Positions 11,961 to 23,189 of a DNA stretch of 64,000 nucleotides are shown here, piece after piece; position 1 is the stretch's first letter; the number at the start of each line of letters is the position of its first letter. Source of the stretch: Clitoria ternatea (Eukaryota > Streptophyta > Magnoliopsida > Fabales > Fabaceae); NCBI GenBank assembly GCA_037962975.1, contig CM075674.1:36346501-36410500 (forward strand). The letters are read 5' to 3'. The notes under the pieces were generated by a model. That model did not search any database and had not been told where the DNA came from. It was given only the letters and a program-made list of their open reading frames with translations. Position numbers and translations under genes: made by a program.

Positions 11961-12300
11961 CTTCCCCAGGACAGATGATCTCAATCACCTATTCTGTGAT
12001 TTGATGATGTAACTCCTGGCGTTGTGTACTTCCCCAGGACGGATGATCTCAATCACCTATTCTGTGATTTGACGATGTAACTCCTGGCGTTGTGTACTTC
12101 CCCAGGACGGATGATCTCAATCACCTATTCTGTGATTTGACGATGTAACTCCTGGCGTTGTGTACTTCCCCAGGACGGATGATCTCAATCACCTATTCTG
12201 TGATTTGACGATGTAACTCCTGGCGTTGTGTACTTCCCCAGGACGGATGATCTCAATCACCTAGTCTGTGATTTGATGATGTAACTCCTGGCATGAACAA
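11961..12300. repeat. 68-bp tandem repeat, five copies
   Basis: Units start at CTTCCCCAGG at 11961, 12029, 12097, 12165 and 12233, exactly 68 bp apart. The unit is a shortened version of the 135-bp unit, lacking the CCCATCATCATCC half. Confidence 0.92.
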
Positions 12301-13599
12301 TTCCCATCATCATCCTTGTGATGGAAGTTTTTGAAATCCGTACTCTTACGTTCGAGATGTATTTCCCTAGGACGGATGTTCTCTATCACCTATTCTGTGA
12401 TGTGATGATGTAATTCCTGGCATAGACAAATTCCCATCATCATCCTTATGAGGGAAGACTCAATCATTATCTTCATGTATCTTTGTGGTTCCCCAAACTC
12501 GGAACAATACTCTCACAATGGACGACATCGTTCTCTCCAGTGAGAGTAACACGAATTAATAGTATTCATCCATCCTGTTACACCACTTTTGTTAACAACG
12601 GATCGGCTCTTTCTCTCCCCAAAGGAATTAAGGGTAATGCCCCATGACAGGTATCAATCCCTTAACAAACTTATACTTGGGGACAATATTCATGTATATA
12701 TTTCTCCGTTCTAAAACTTATTTATCTTAAATGATTTGATTAATTTTCTGAAGTAATTATTTCAATCCGACCTCAATATTAATCACGCTGAACGGATTAT
12801 TGAATGCTTTACTCTTCATAAAACATTGAAGGCTTGGGCGTAGTAAGCTGGTTCTTTTTCAAGGCCACGCTGCATCTTGAGTAAATTGACACGATTGGTG
12901 AATGGGTAAAATCCAACACCGACTGAAGAAGGCTAGTAGGATTAAACCGAACGCCATTGGAGACATGGATTGTAGGACTAAACCGAGCCCCAGTCGAAGG
13001 TTTGGATTGTAGGATTAAAACCGAACTCCAAGCATAACTTCGAATTCGCTCAGAAGTATTTCCCCCGGAAATTCTTCACTCGACAACACTTCAAATTCGA
13101 AGTCGGACTCGAATTGTTCACTCGGGAATATATCTACCCAAAGTGTACTTATTCAAAGTCAGAGCCTTCCTCTGACCAAAAGGTACTTCTCCTGGAATTG
13201 GCCTATTCGGAAATCCTTCACTCAGCGTCATGCGACGTGGAGGTCAGAAATTCTTCACTCGGTGCCATACCACGAGGAAGCCAGAAATAATTCTCTGTTT
13301 CATGTTTCACTCGGAAACATCTTAACTTCCCTTCACTCGGAAGTATCATACTTGGGAACGTCTTTGCCCGAATGGTGTTCATTCAAAGTCAAAGCTCCCT
13401 CCTTTTCACTCGGAATTACTCACTCGAAGTTAAATGATCATTCGGAACTGATCATTCAATAATGCTCGGGGACAATATTAAAGGCTAATGGGTGTTGCAA
13501 AGATATTTTGAACATAGGTATACCGGCATCTAGACCTCTCGTAGGATGAGTAGCTTATGTGAACAACTACATAGTCCCTCACACAAGCTAGGGGACATA
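12301..13599. other. 3' non-coding region of the gag-only element
   Basis: No gene. 13040-13460 contains many copies of CACTCGGAA or CATTCGGAA at irregular spacing. The polypurine-like stretch AAGCTAGGGGACATA lies directly before the 3' LTR at 13600. Confidence 0.7.
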
Positions 13600-14330
13600 T
13601 GATCCGGTCTCAATACCGGTATCCGATCTGCAAGACATATTTCAACGTCTTTGTCAAGACATCAACGTGTAACCGGTGTCATCGGTATACATCCGGACTG
13701 TAATTCCGTATCAGGCGCTCTCCCTATACCGGTTGTTCAGGATAACACCATGACACCGGATAACACACACGTCACTATGCAAAAGACAAGAATCATTGCT
13801 ACAGGGACCGATCAATAATCCCCAGCACTATAAGCCAAATTCTGCTTACGGGGATGGTCAACTTGCTCCCTAATCCTAGTCTATACTCTCCATGCTCAAT
13901 ATAAAATAGTCACTTGACCCAATCATACTGGTAAGTGCGCAATAAAATAATGCTAATGGAAGTTAGTGGTTCCCCACTAACGAGTCCTCGTAAAATGAGC
14001 CAATCAGGTATATGAACTTTCTTCATCAATGAAGTGGAGGATGGGGGAACTTAATAAAAAAAACGATTACTCTCTAAAATACATTCCTTACTTGGAATAT
14101 TATCACTGACTTGAGCGTCGGAGAATCTTTGCAGGTGACACCACCATTCGCCCACATCAACGCGTTAGGTCGGTGTGAAGGATCTCTAGAATGCCCAATC
14201 CGCTCTCCTCACACAAGGACAACGGATATTTACACCGGATACTCATACATCCGGTCTTCAGCACAGTATTTGCATACTATTTGTGATTGACTTGAGTCCG
14301 GATATCTAGACCCCGGTTCAGGACCGATCA
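13600..14330 (+). repeat. 3' LTR of the gag-only element
   Basis: 731 bp, same length as the 5' LTR, ending GACCGATCA and followed by the ATAGG target duplication at 14331-14335. Confidence 0.93.
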
Positions 14331-15665
14331 ATAGGTATTATCACCCCACATAGTTGTCATAAGACGGTTACCTCAAAATTGATCGCGTGCATTTTAAATA
14401 GTCAAAATATTGATTTAACATCTTAAAAAGAAAATAGTTGAGCGACATGGATAGGTGTAAGCAATGAAAGGAATACGGGGTTTGAAACAAAGCTAATAAG
14501 ATGTCTCATCTAAATTAAACTCATTTTTAAGTTGGAAGCCTTTTGATTGTGGCATGTTTTGAGAAGAAAGCAAGATTAACAAAACATCTCATCTAAATTA
14601 AACTTATTTATGATGAAAATATGAAAGCATTTTTGGAAAGGTCAAGTTTTAAGAAGGGGGCGAGGTTAATAATACGTCTCGTCTAAATTAACCTTGTGGT
14701 CTAAAAAACCTTTATTTTGTGTCTTTTAGAAATAGTGTTTTCTTTGGGAAAGTATAATAAAGCTAATAAGAAGTCTAATCCAAATTAACCTTATTGTCAC
14801 GATTCCACCATATTTTCTTACATGGAAATAAAAACCAAGCGAACAAAAGTGAAACAAACGTATAATAAATAAATCTAAATAAAGGTAAAAGAACTAGAGG
14901 GGTTCACAAGGCGAGTGGTGAAAGGTTGTTCGTTTAGCGAGTTGATAGTAAAGGCAATTAAGGGCTTGTTTGCCTGGGCAAAAATGGCTCTCTTAGACAA
15001 ATTTATTAGTAGAACACATATTTGCATTTTTCAAAATACAAAATCAGGGACCTAAACATGTTTTTTTCGTAACTTGAACATAACAAAATTCAAATACAAC
15101 ATGAATATAGACAAATTTAACACATTATTGCTTCCAAAATCATATTTTTCAATAATCAAATTAAAGCATTTTCTTGAATTTTAACATGATGGAGAAATAA
15201 GGGAAATGGCACAATACTAACATGGCTCAAACTAAAAACATAAACACTATGAGGCATTTAAACAATAACAACAATGTGCTAACATAATTTATACACCATA
15301 CCTTAAGCCTAAGCAAGGTAGTTGAAGAGAAACACATGCAAATCTTGGAAAAAAATATGTTCATTTGAATAACAAGTATCCCCTGGAAAAAGGTTTATAC
15401 CTTGCCTTAAACTTGCAAGAGATACAACACCAAGCTTTCCCTTCCTTTCCGACAATGGTGTTTTCACTCGCTCAAAGCCTCACATGGCACTCTTAGAGAC
15501 AAAAGCTAGACTTTGAATCAAATTTGCTGAAAAAGAAACAAGAAAATTACTCTCTAGTTTTTAAACTAAACAAGAACAATGGTGAACTAAGAAACCCCTC
15601 CAAGAAAAGAACCAAGGGGCACTAGAAACCAAAAACGTGAACCTTTTCCTCTTCTTCAAGGCCTT

Positions 15666-15674
15666 CTTTTATAG
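15666..15674 (-). promoter_or_regulatory. TATA box of the solo LTR
   Basis: On the minus strand the sequence reads CTATAAAAGAAGG about 450 bp from the LTR start, a suitable place for the U3/R boundary. Function is inferred. Confidence 0.5.
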
Positions 15675-16118
15675 AGGGAGAGGGTGACTTTCAATCTTTA
15701 AAAACCCTAACACAGTGGTCCCAAAGGGGTGGTCGGGGGTTGAGCTTTGTCTCATTTCCTTTCCTCTTCTTCAATAACCCTCCTTAATCCTTCCTATTTT
15801 CTTTTCAAAACCCTTCCCTAAATGCGATGTTTGACTTGTCAATGGGTGTCCTCTCATGCTTTCCCTTTGCTTTTATGTATAGAGGAGGGGAAGACCAAGT
15901 CCTTTAAGAAAAAGACAACCATGTCCTTTAAGAAAAGGATAGCCATGGTTCACCTGCTCCCTGTTTTTATTTTTTGAAATCGCAGGGCTCACCTTGGTGA
16001 GCTATTTAATTTTTTTAGTGTTTTATCACTTTTTCTTCCCTTTTCTTTTCTTTATTTTCTTCTCTCTCTTTTTTCTTTTCTAAAATATCTTTGGGTAAGA
16101 CGAAAATGGGTGTTCACA

Positions 16119-17102
16119 ACAAGAACCTGACTAAATAAGAAAGGGATGAAGGAATAATAAGCACAAGAAGGGTGTATAGAGGTGCAAAAACTATGGGTAA
16201 CCAGGGCATAACCATAAGGCATCTCCTAAACCTCCAAAGCATATCCAAGAACCTGTTGAAGAAACTGTCATGACTCAAAGCACACACCATCTTAACCAGC
16301 ATAACCCACATAAACTACGCCTTTTACCCAAACCACACCAACCTCAACATTAACTACCACAACACAACCACCATTGATTGCACTTGTCTAACAATCCATT
16401 ACCACTACATAACCAGTAAACACCACACCAAGCCCACAAGAACATCTTAGTAGAATATAACTCAAAGGAAGAACGGATAACAAGGAAGGGACAAAAGTAG
16501 AATTACATCTTATTAGGGCTTATTTTGAATTCATGTCATTTGGGGTTAAATTTAATTTTGATGAAGACACTATTTTAAGGTTTTGTATGTCTTTTTTTTT
16601 GTTTTGCAACTCCATTATGCTATTATGTTAGTCAGGGGATATGGATGTTATCTACCAACTTCTATTTTGAATGTTATATTTACTTTGCTCACCAATGGTA
16701 AGGGGAACATAAAGTCCTTCAACATAAAAAAGGATAACAAATCTAGTTGTTGATTAGCGTATCTTTTAGCCACGCCAACATTTGTTTTTTTTTCTTTAAA
16801 TTAACAAATTATTAAAAAAAAGGTCAGATAAGATAACGCTATTAACCTACTTAACATTGGTGAAAAAAATACTACTTAAAAACCTTTGAAAATTATACAA
16901 AATTAAAAAAGCTTTTTGAAACAATAAAAACTAACTTCAAATACAAAAAAAAAAACAAATAGATAATTTAGGTAATTTAACCTTTATAAAAATACATTGA
17001 TTCGACCAAACGAAGAAGCTTTAAGTCATATAAAGTCAAAGTGTCATCGTAACAATTTTTAAAGATAATCATTATTGTGATCTTTTGTATGCTATCAAAC
17101 AT
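16119..17102. other. AT-rich spacer
   Basis: Nothing gene-like was seen. It begins with the second copy of the solo LTR target duplication (ACAAG) and ends with CTATCAAACAT, one copy of the duplication around the next element. Confidence 0.5.
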
Positions 17103-17371
17103 GAGGAGTCTGTAATGTACCAGGGAGTTTTGGACCATCAATAGTATTGGTATAAAAATTATTCTTTTACACCGGTTATTTTTATAATTAGTACAAAAAT
17201 GAAACTTTTTACACTAATATTTCTATAGCTAGTGTAAAAAATATTTTATATACCAATTATAAAAATAAACGGTGTCTACACCTGTTATTTTTTATAACCG
17301 GTGTAAAAGGTTTATCTTTTACATTGTTACCATTGATGGTCCAAAACTTGTTAGTCCATTGCACACTTTCC
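17103..17371. mobile_element. MITE with long inverted repeats, probably MULE-derived
   Basis: A 269-bp palindromic element. The left arm carries GTTTTGGACCATCAATAGTA and the right arm ATTGATGGTCCAAAAC. The arms continue inward with TACACCGGTTA and its complement TAACCGGTGTA. An 11-bp direct repeat CTATCAAACAT flanks it (17092-17102 and 17372-17382). A duplication of 9-11 bp fits Mutator-like elements. There is no coding capacity. Confidence 0.72.
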
Positions 17372-17420
17372 CTATCAAACATAACCACGTTTTAGGTGTA
17401 AAAAACATAACCACGTTGAG

Positions 17421-17802
17421 TTATTACAAAATATGTTTTTAGTCCATGTGTTTTGATCAATTTTTGGTTTTGGTACCTTATTTCTTTTCCTCTTAATTTT
17501 GATCCTTGTTATTTATTATGTCAAATTGGTCCTTAAAAACATTGAAATAAATGGATAGAGTTTATCTTGAGAAGTTAGAGAGCAAAATAAATTAGAGAAA
17601 ATGAACATAAGATAGATGAAATAACATTTTTGTTAATAATTATGTTAACAGTATTATATTTTAGAACCAATTTTGACATATTAAGGGATCTATTTTAACA
17701 TATTGAATAACATAAGGATTAAAACCAATGGAAATAAAAAATCTAAGGGCCTAAAACTAAAAAATGGTGAAAACATAGGATCAAAAACATATTTAAACCT
17801 TA
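17421..17802. mobile_element. Non-coding TIR element (MULE-like)
   Basis: The left end contains AAATATGTTTTTAGTCC and the right end GGATCAAAAACATATTTAA, which are imperfect inverted repeats. Internal stretches also pair (for example TGTCAAATTGG on the left with CCAATTTTGACA on the right). Ends of this type are common in legume non-autonomous MULEs. The target duplication is unclear. Confidence 0.5.
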
Positions 17803-18116
17803 ATTTAATTAATATTTTTAGGTTTAAATTATGAAAATATATTTACCTTACAATTTTCTAGTTTTTTTATCATTTATAATTATTTTATCTAACTCAAAAT
17901 TAATGAATGAATATCAAACTAAAATATTATCCATCATAAAATCATATATAAAGTTTTTAAATTTAATTAAGAGTTTTGAATTCAAAATATTTAAAAATTA
18001 AGTTCATAAAAAAATTTAAAACATTACCATCTAATTTACTTAAAATTTAAAATGTTAATTTCAAACCTTTATATCTGGTGCTTCATCCAAATTAATATCT
18101 ATGTCATTATTTTATT
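17803..18116. other. AT-rich spacer
   Basis: No gene or repeat structure was seen. Confidence 0.5.
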
Positions 18117-18684
18117 TAGGGTTAAATATATTTTTCATTATTGTAAAAGTAACACATTTAATTTTTATCCCTACAAAATTTTTGCTATACTTTTTGTCCA
18201 TATTAAAATAATTTTGCCATTAGATGATCACTATTATCAACCGATTCATTTAATAGATCCTCATAATTCAACGATATGTCATTTAATTATCTTAGGATGA
18301 ATACAAGAATCATTTGAGGTGAAAACATTTAACTTCTCATGGTATTTTTTATTAGGGTAATGAATACGTTTAGGTTACATATATTATTATATTTTTCATA
18401 TTTTTATTAATAACTTTTAAATTAAAAGATACATAGGATAATTGGACAACATTTTAGACGATGGTGTGAGAATATTTTGGAGAAATTATAATTAACAAAA
18501 AAATGAGGGATTAATACAAAATAATTAAATTAGTAAAAGACTATTTCTAAACATTAATATTAACGTGGGACAAAAAAACATAACAAAAATATTAATGAAT
18601 GATGAAAAATGCAACAAAATTTATATGGAGGATGAAAATTGTAATTTGTTAATTTTGTAAAGATGAAAAACATATTCAACCTTT
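18117..18684. mobile_element. Non-coding TIR element (MULE-like)
   Basis: The left end AGGGTTAAATATATTTTTCA matches, inverted, the right end TGAAAAACATATTCAACC. Pairing extends inward for about 60 bp with mismatches. There is no coding capacity; the open frame at 18052-18300 crosses the left edge and is not a gene. Confidence 0.5.
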
Positions 18685-20639
18685 TAATTTTCTTTTAAAA
18701 AATTATAAACTATAAATGTTTTTGGTAAAGATTTTCTTTTAAACATCTTAAAAATTTTATTTGTCAAAACTAACATATAAGCTAACCGAAAGCTTAAAAC
18801 TTATAGTTGGAAATTAAAAGTTAATAAGTTAGCTGATTAAATCAAAATATATCTAATAAAACTAACTATTAGATGTAAAATAACTTACCGAAACATTTTC
18901 TAAAATAAATGAGTGTTTTTTAATATATATCAATAAAGGATAAAAGTATAAAAAATAAAATATAATTAAAACTTTAAACTCAAATGTTATTTCAAATAAA
19001 TTTTTAAAAGAAATTATAAACTACTAAAATAATTCTCTTATTAAATCTAACTTAAATTGCTGAAAAACATGAACTCCTAACTCATATCCATGTGGAACAT
19101 GACCTAATTCTACAATTTTTAAATACTTTAATAAATTAATGTTAGAACTTAGAACACTTAAATTTTTAAAAACCAATATAATAAGAATAGATTTTTGAAA
19201 AAATCTTCCCTATTTTTATCTCGTTTCTTCTTCCCTTTGGCACACACAATGTAGGGGTCCATTGATTGGGCAGTTATCTGCTCAGATAAAGCACTGTCTG
19301 TAATAATGCAACACAACAAGCTCCTACATCCTACCTTTACAACTTGTCAAATCAATGCTGTTAATTTGTTCTTTTAAAAATATAACATTAATACTATTTT
19401 CTCATTATTAATTTAAAGTTTAATATACTTTAATCAAAATATTATTTAATTTTATTATTATATATTTTTTATATTTACGCACGTACGTTGTTTCATGGTT
19501 TTGCACTTAGATGTCATTAAATTATTTTATTTACTAGTTAAAATTTTCAAATACAATTTTCTGAAATCTCTAAAAAACATAGAAGCAGAAAGCCAAATGC
19601 ATGCTTACTTTTAATAATATTCATGATAAAACTGGTGGACGAAACACATTATTGGTTGATTAACTTTTCTTCACAGAAATAATCTTTATTCAGGATATTT
19701 GAGGAATAGAAAACCAACATAAATTTAGAAACGTTCTTTTACCTGTGAAATCAAATCACAAAATATCTATAGATCTAGGAATATTTCACTTCTTGAGATT
19801 TGAAAACGTTTTGCTTATTGCAATTGTTGACAAATAGGCAAGGGGGAAATAGATTTTTTTAAATCGGATTTTATTATGCTTAAAGGTTTATATCACTAAT
19901 CTAAATACTTGTGATCAGTTTTTTTAAAAGCCTAGTCTAATTTAATATTAAATCTAGCCTAATAATCTCTTACATAAAGTCTTTTAAATAGCTCAATAGA
20001 CTTTTAGTCCTAGTACATTATGGCCTATTAATTCAAATAGGAAAAAATTCCTATTTATCTCTACCTTTAAAATGAAAATAATAATAATAATAGTAATAAC
20101 AATAATAAGGCACATAAAGTTTAAAATCACTATTTTATTTATGTTTAATAGGAAAACTAAACAGATCAGTTTAGTAAGCTTCATAGAATGTTAAAAACTC
20201 ACTACCTATAGCCTATTGAATTCAATGAATTGTTTTAAGAAAGTATAGGTATAACCTTTTACCTGCTCAAATCATGACCCCTTAATGGACATGATCTATT
20301 TCCAACCATGCATAAGTTTAAGATAGTTGTATATTGATTTGGTTAATTTTTTATAATCTAAATATTTAAAATGAATAAGTGCACCATCAAAAAATTCTTA
20401 GTTTTTGTTTTATCAGAGAACATTTTGGTAATTAAATTAAATTTAAATTGTGTCGTAGAAAATTAATTAACGATTATTAAGGTGTAAATTAAATAAATTT
20501 AGGAGTGAATTAATTTAATTGAAATTTGAAAGGAAGAGATTTTAAAGAAAAAGGAAAGAGAAAATAGATTAGGGATTAAAAAGAAAAGATAAATAAAATA
20601 GAAATTGAGAATAAAAAATAGAAAATAAAAGAAAAAGGC
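18685..20639. other. AT-rich spacer
   Basis: Almost 2 kb of AT-rich sequence with poly-A and poly-T runs. No convincing coding frame, RNA gene or tandem array was found. Confidence 0.5.
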
Positions 20640-21723
20640 ATAAATTGTCTAAAGTGTCATTGGGGAAGAATTTAGAGAATTCAATTTCATTACCCTTGTC
20701 TTCATACGAGAAAGAATGAAATTGAGAGGAAAGTGACTTTGGGCTTCAAATTGGAGGTCGATTTGTTGCTGGAAACTGAAATTGAACGCGTTTTTGGAAT
20801 CCTGAGTATGAGGTTATCAACTAGGCACCCTCAATTTTAAGTTTTCTCTCCCTTTCTCTCTAGACCAAATTGGGGTGCTTCTATAGGGGCTCGAATTGTT
20901 CTTGTTTTGCAATATTTGAGGCTTACTAAGAGCTCTCAGCAAGTGGATGTTTTGAAACGACTAACGGGTGATGGTTTTGGTGTTTTTACATTTCGAACCG
21001 AAGGTCAGAGGCTTGATCGACGCAATAAAACTTGGAAACAAAAGTCGAATAGGGTAACCGTGAGCCTTGGAACCTTACATATGTGTTTAGAATTGTTTGA
21101 ATGCAATGAGTTTTAGTTTCTGAGGCCGACATTTAATTTGAATATGAGACTCCTTTAATTTTTAGATATTCAGAGAAGTCAACAAGTTTGGTGGTTCAAA
21201 GCCTTGAAAGCACAGGGTTGAGGTAAGAGGGTGTACGTGATGTATAGATTAATGGAAATAGCAATTAAAGCTGATTTTTGCAAGTTGGAGAAACGGTAGA
21301 ATATTTTAAATAATAATTACCTATATATAAATATATAACTACTTATGCATATGTGGGTTTATAGAGAAATTGAGTGAGTGAAGTGTAATGATTGAGTATG
21401 ATTGTAATTATATGGTGTTGAATTATGCTTATGAATTGCTTATATATGTTGATGATTGATATTATGGTGGTTGATAGTTGTGTGTGGCATAATAGTGATG
21501 ATGATGTTGATATGTATATATGCATATGATGAATTGGTATGATGAATGTTGATGTTTAAGAGCTTAAGAGATAACATTATAGTGAATTGAGAAGGATGAT
21601 ATTGTTGTGGCGAAATTGTGGTTTGAGTGGCTTATTTTAAGGTCCCAGGGTGATAACTATAATGCCGAGGCCGAGTTGTGATGAATTATTTAAAATGATC
21701 ATGAAAAATATTGATGAGTTATA
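20640..21723. other. Possible decayed LTR or retroelement leader
   Basis: This stretch is more balanced in base composition than its surroundings, with pyrimidine tracts (CTCTCCCTTTCTCTC at about 20844) and TGATGTTGATATG-type repeats near 21440-21560. The style resembles the long chromovirus LTR at 21830-25464, but no termini or duplication were found. The 69-codon frame at 20907-21116 matches no family I recognise. Confidence 0.3.
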
Positions 21724-21948
21724 TGTTGGAAATATGCACTAAAAGCCTATATAGGACTCATCATTTTGAATAAGTCATTTTTTGTTAAATAGTTTAACAA
21801 CCTTTATTTATCCTTGGAGTAATAGGTCATGTAACATCCTGATTTTTTTTAATTAATTACCGGGTGTGATAAATTTCAGATTAAGGTTATGGTTTGGAAA
21901 AATTTAATGGTGGATTAAGGATTAATTACTAATTAGGCAAATTGATTA

Positions 21949-21949
<1 letters not shown>

Positions 21950-22002
<53 letters not shown>
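21950..22002. repeat. (TAA)n microsatellite
   Basis: About 17 uninterrupted TAA units inside the solo LTR. Confidence 0.97.
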
Positions 22003-22003
<1 letters not shown>

Positions 22004-23189
22004 CAAGAATGGACCATGTGCCTTGGTGGCTTAGTGGGCCCGGTTCTCTCTCCCTTTCTCTCTCTTTGTGAACGTTGGTGGTAGGTGGTGCCTTAGGAGT
22101 TTTGGTTCTCTCTCTCTTTGTCCACGTTGAAAGGGAGTGATGATTGCTGAGAGAATTAACATTAAATGCTGATGGACTTGCATTAAATGAGGATGGGATG
22201 TTGAGATGATGAGAGTGGGATGCTGATGGGGCTGTAAGGTGATATAGCTTCACTTCCATGTTTCCCCTTCTCACATTATTATTCATTTCCTTGTTGGTTG
22301 CATGTTCTGAAGAGAGAAACACTCTTCCTTCTCTCTAAACTCTCTAGAGACTCTTCTTCTCCTTCGTCTCCTTCATCTTCTTCTTCCACTCACGCATCGT
22401 ATAGGACCGAGTGGAACAACGTGGTTGTGGTGGAGGAATCAGTGTATGGCTGTGTGTGGAGACTGGGTTCTGGTCCCTTTCCTGTTCCCTGGTGCTTCCT
22501 CTTCGTCTTCCTCTTTTTCTCCCTTCATGTGATGGGATCAGTTTGGGAGCCTGCTGTAGCGTGGGTGTGTGTGCCTCGGTGTTGTGGAAGATGATCCACT
22601 GTGTGAGGCTATACTGTTTGTGTGAAGAAGGCATGGATGGATGTGCATGAAAGTGTGGTTGTCCTCCATGGTGGTGAGGACGGTGCTGTTGGAAGTATGG
22701 AACAGCTTGTGTTGTGCTTGGGAGCTTCTCTACTGATTTGGTGGCTTTGAGGCTTGTGTGGAGATTGTGTTGGTTCTCCATGTCTGTGAGCGTATTGCTG
22801 GAACGACTGGGAGCCATGTTGGCTCTTCCCACATTTGGAAGCCGAGCAGTGTGCTGTTGTGGCTGGGCCGAGTGGCCCATGTGACTTCTGGAACGTCATT
22901 CCAAGTAAGGGGGCTTTGCATCTCAAATGCATGGCTTATGGACGGATTTTCGGGTGACATAATTGCACTGTGTTGTGTTTGATGTGTATTGTATGCTGTT
23001 GTTGAGTTGAACCTGGATGTATGTTATTTATTACTACATGGTGTATGATTATCCGTCCATGATAAGTATGATGCTTATTGATGATGTTCATGCTAGAATG
23101 TATGAGATGCATATGATGAATAAATGCTTGAGATGTATGTGGTTATTAATGTTATGTTAAATGCATTGGATGCATGATGTTTATGATCT

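Larger units (their letters stand above)
8455..14330 (+). mobile_element. Gag-only LTR retrotransposon (TR-GAG type), complete
   Basis: Two 731-bp LTRs starting TGATCCGG and ending GACCGATCA flank a gag-only interior, and the whole is bounded by a perfect 5-bp duplication ATAGG (8450-8454 and 14331-14335). No protease, RT, RNase H or integrase is present between gag and the 3' LTR; that space holds tandem repeats. This fits the described TR-GAG class of non-autonomous elements, which must borrow pol from a relative. The gag zinc motif (C-x2-H-x4-H-x4-C) is like that of the Ogre-type gag in this window, suggesting Tat-clade ancestry. About 15 differences between the LTRs (roughly 2%) were counted by eye. 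Confidence 0.9.
8284..16118 (-). mobile_element. Solo LTR of an Ogre-like Ty3/gypsy element, split by an insertion
   Basis: On the minus strand the LTR begins TGTGAACACCCATTTTCGTC (at 16118) and ends at TGTCATGAAC read on plus (8284). Both ends align with the LTR at 41968-43890: a start resembling TGTTGTTACCCAATTTTGTC, and an end with AAATATTAATGGTGACTCC against AAATATTAGTGGCGACTCC. Flanks ACAAA (8279-8283) and ACAAG (16119-16123) form a target duplication with one mismatch. No primer site or internal region follows, so this is a solo LTR of about 1,954 bp once the 5,881-bp insertion is removed. Four copies of a GACGAGACGT-type motif lie at 14492-14790. Confidence 0.8.

Noticed and set aside
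11541..12300. Possible CRISPR-like array
   Set aside because: Repeats are directly adjacent without unique spacers and lie in a plant retroelement; this is a simple tandem array.
20907..21116. Possible host gene of 69 codons
   Set aside because: No recognisable domain, no intron or conserved neighbour, and the surroundings look like decayed LTR sequence.
22298..22960. Several overlapping open frames on both strands
   Set aside because: They lie inside a solo LTR with a proven target duplication; simultaneous frames on both strands reflect composition, not genes.
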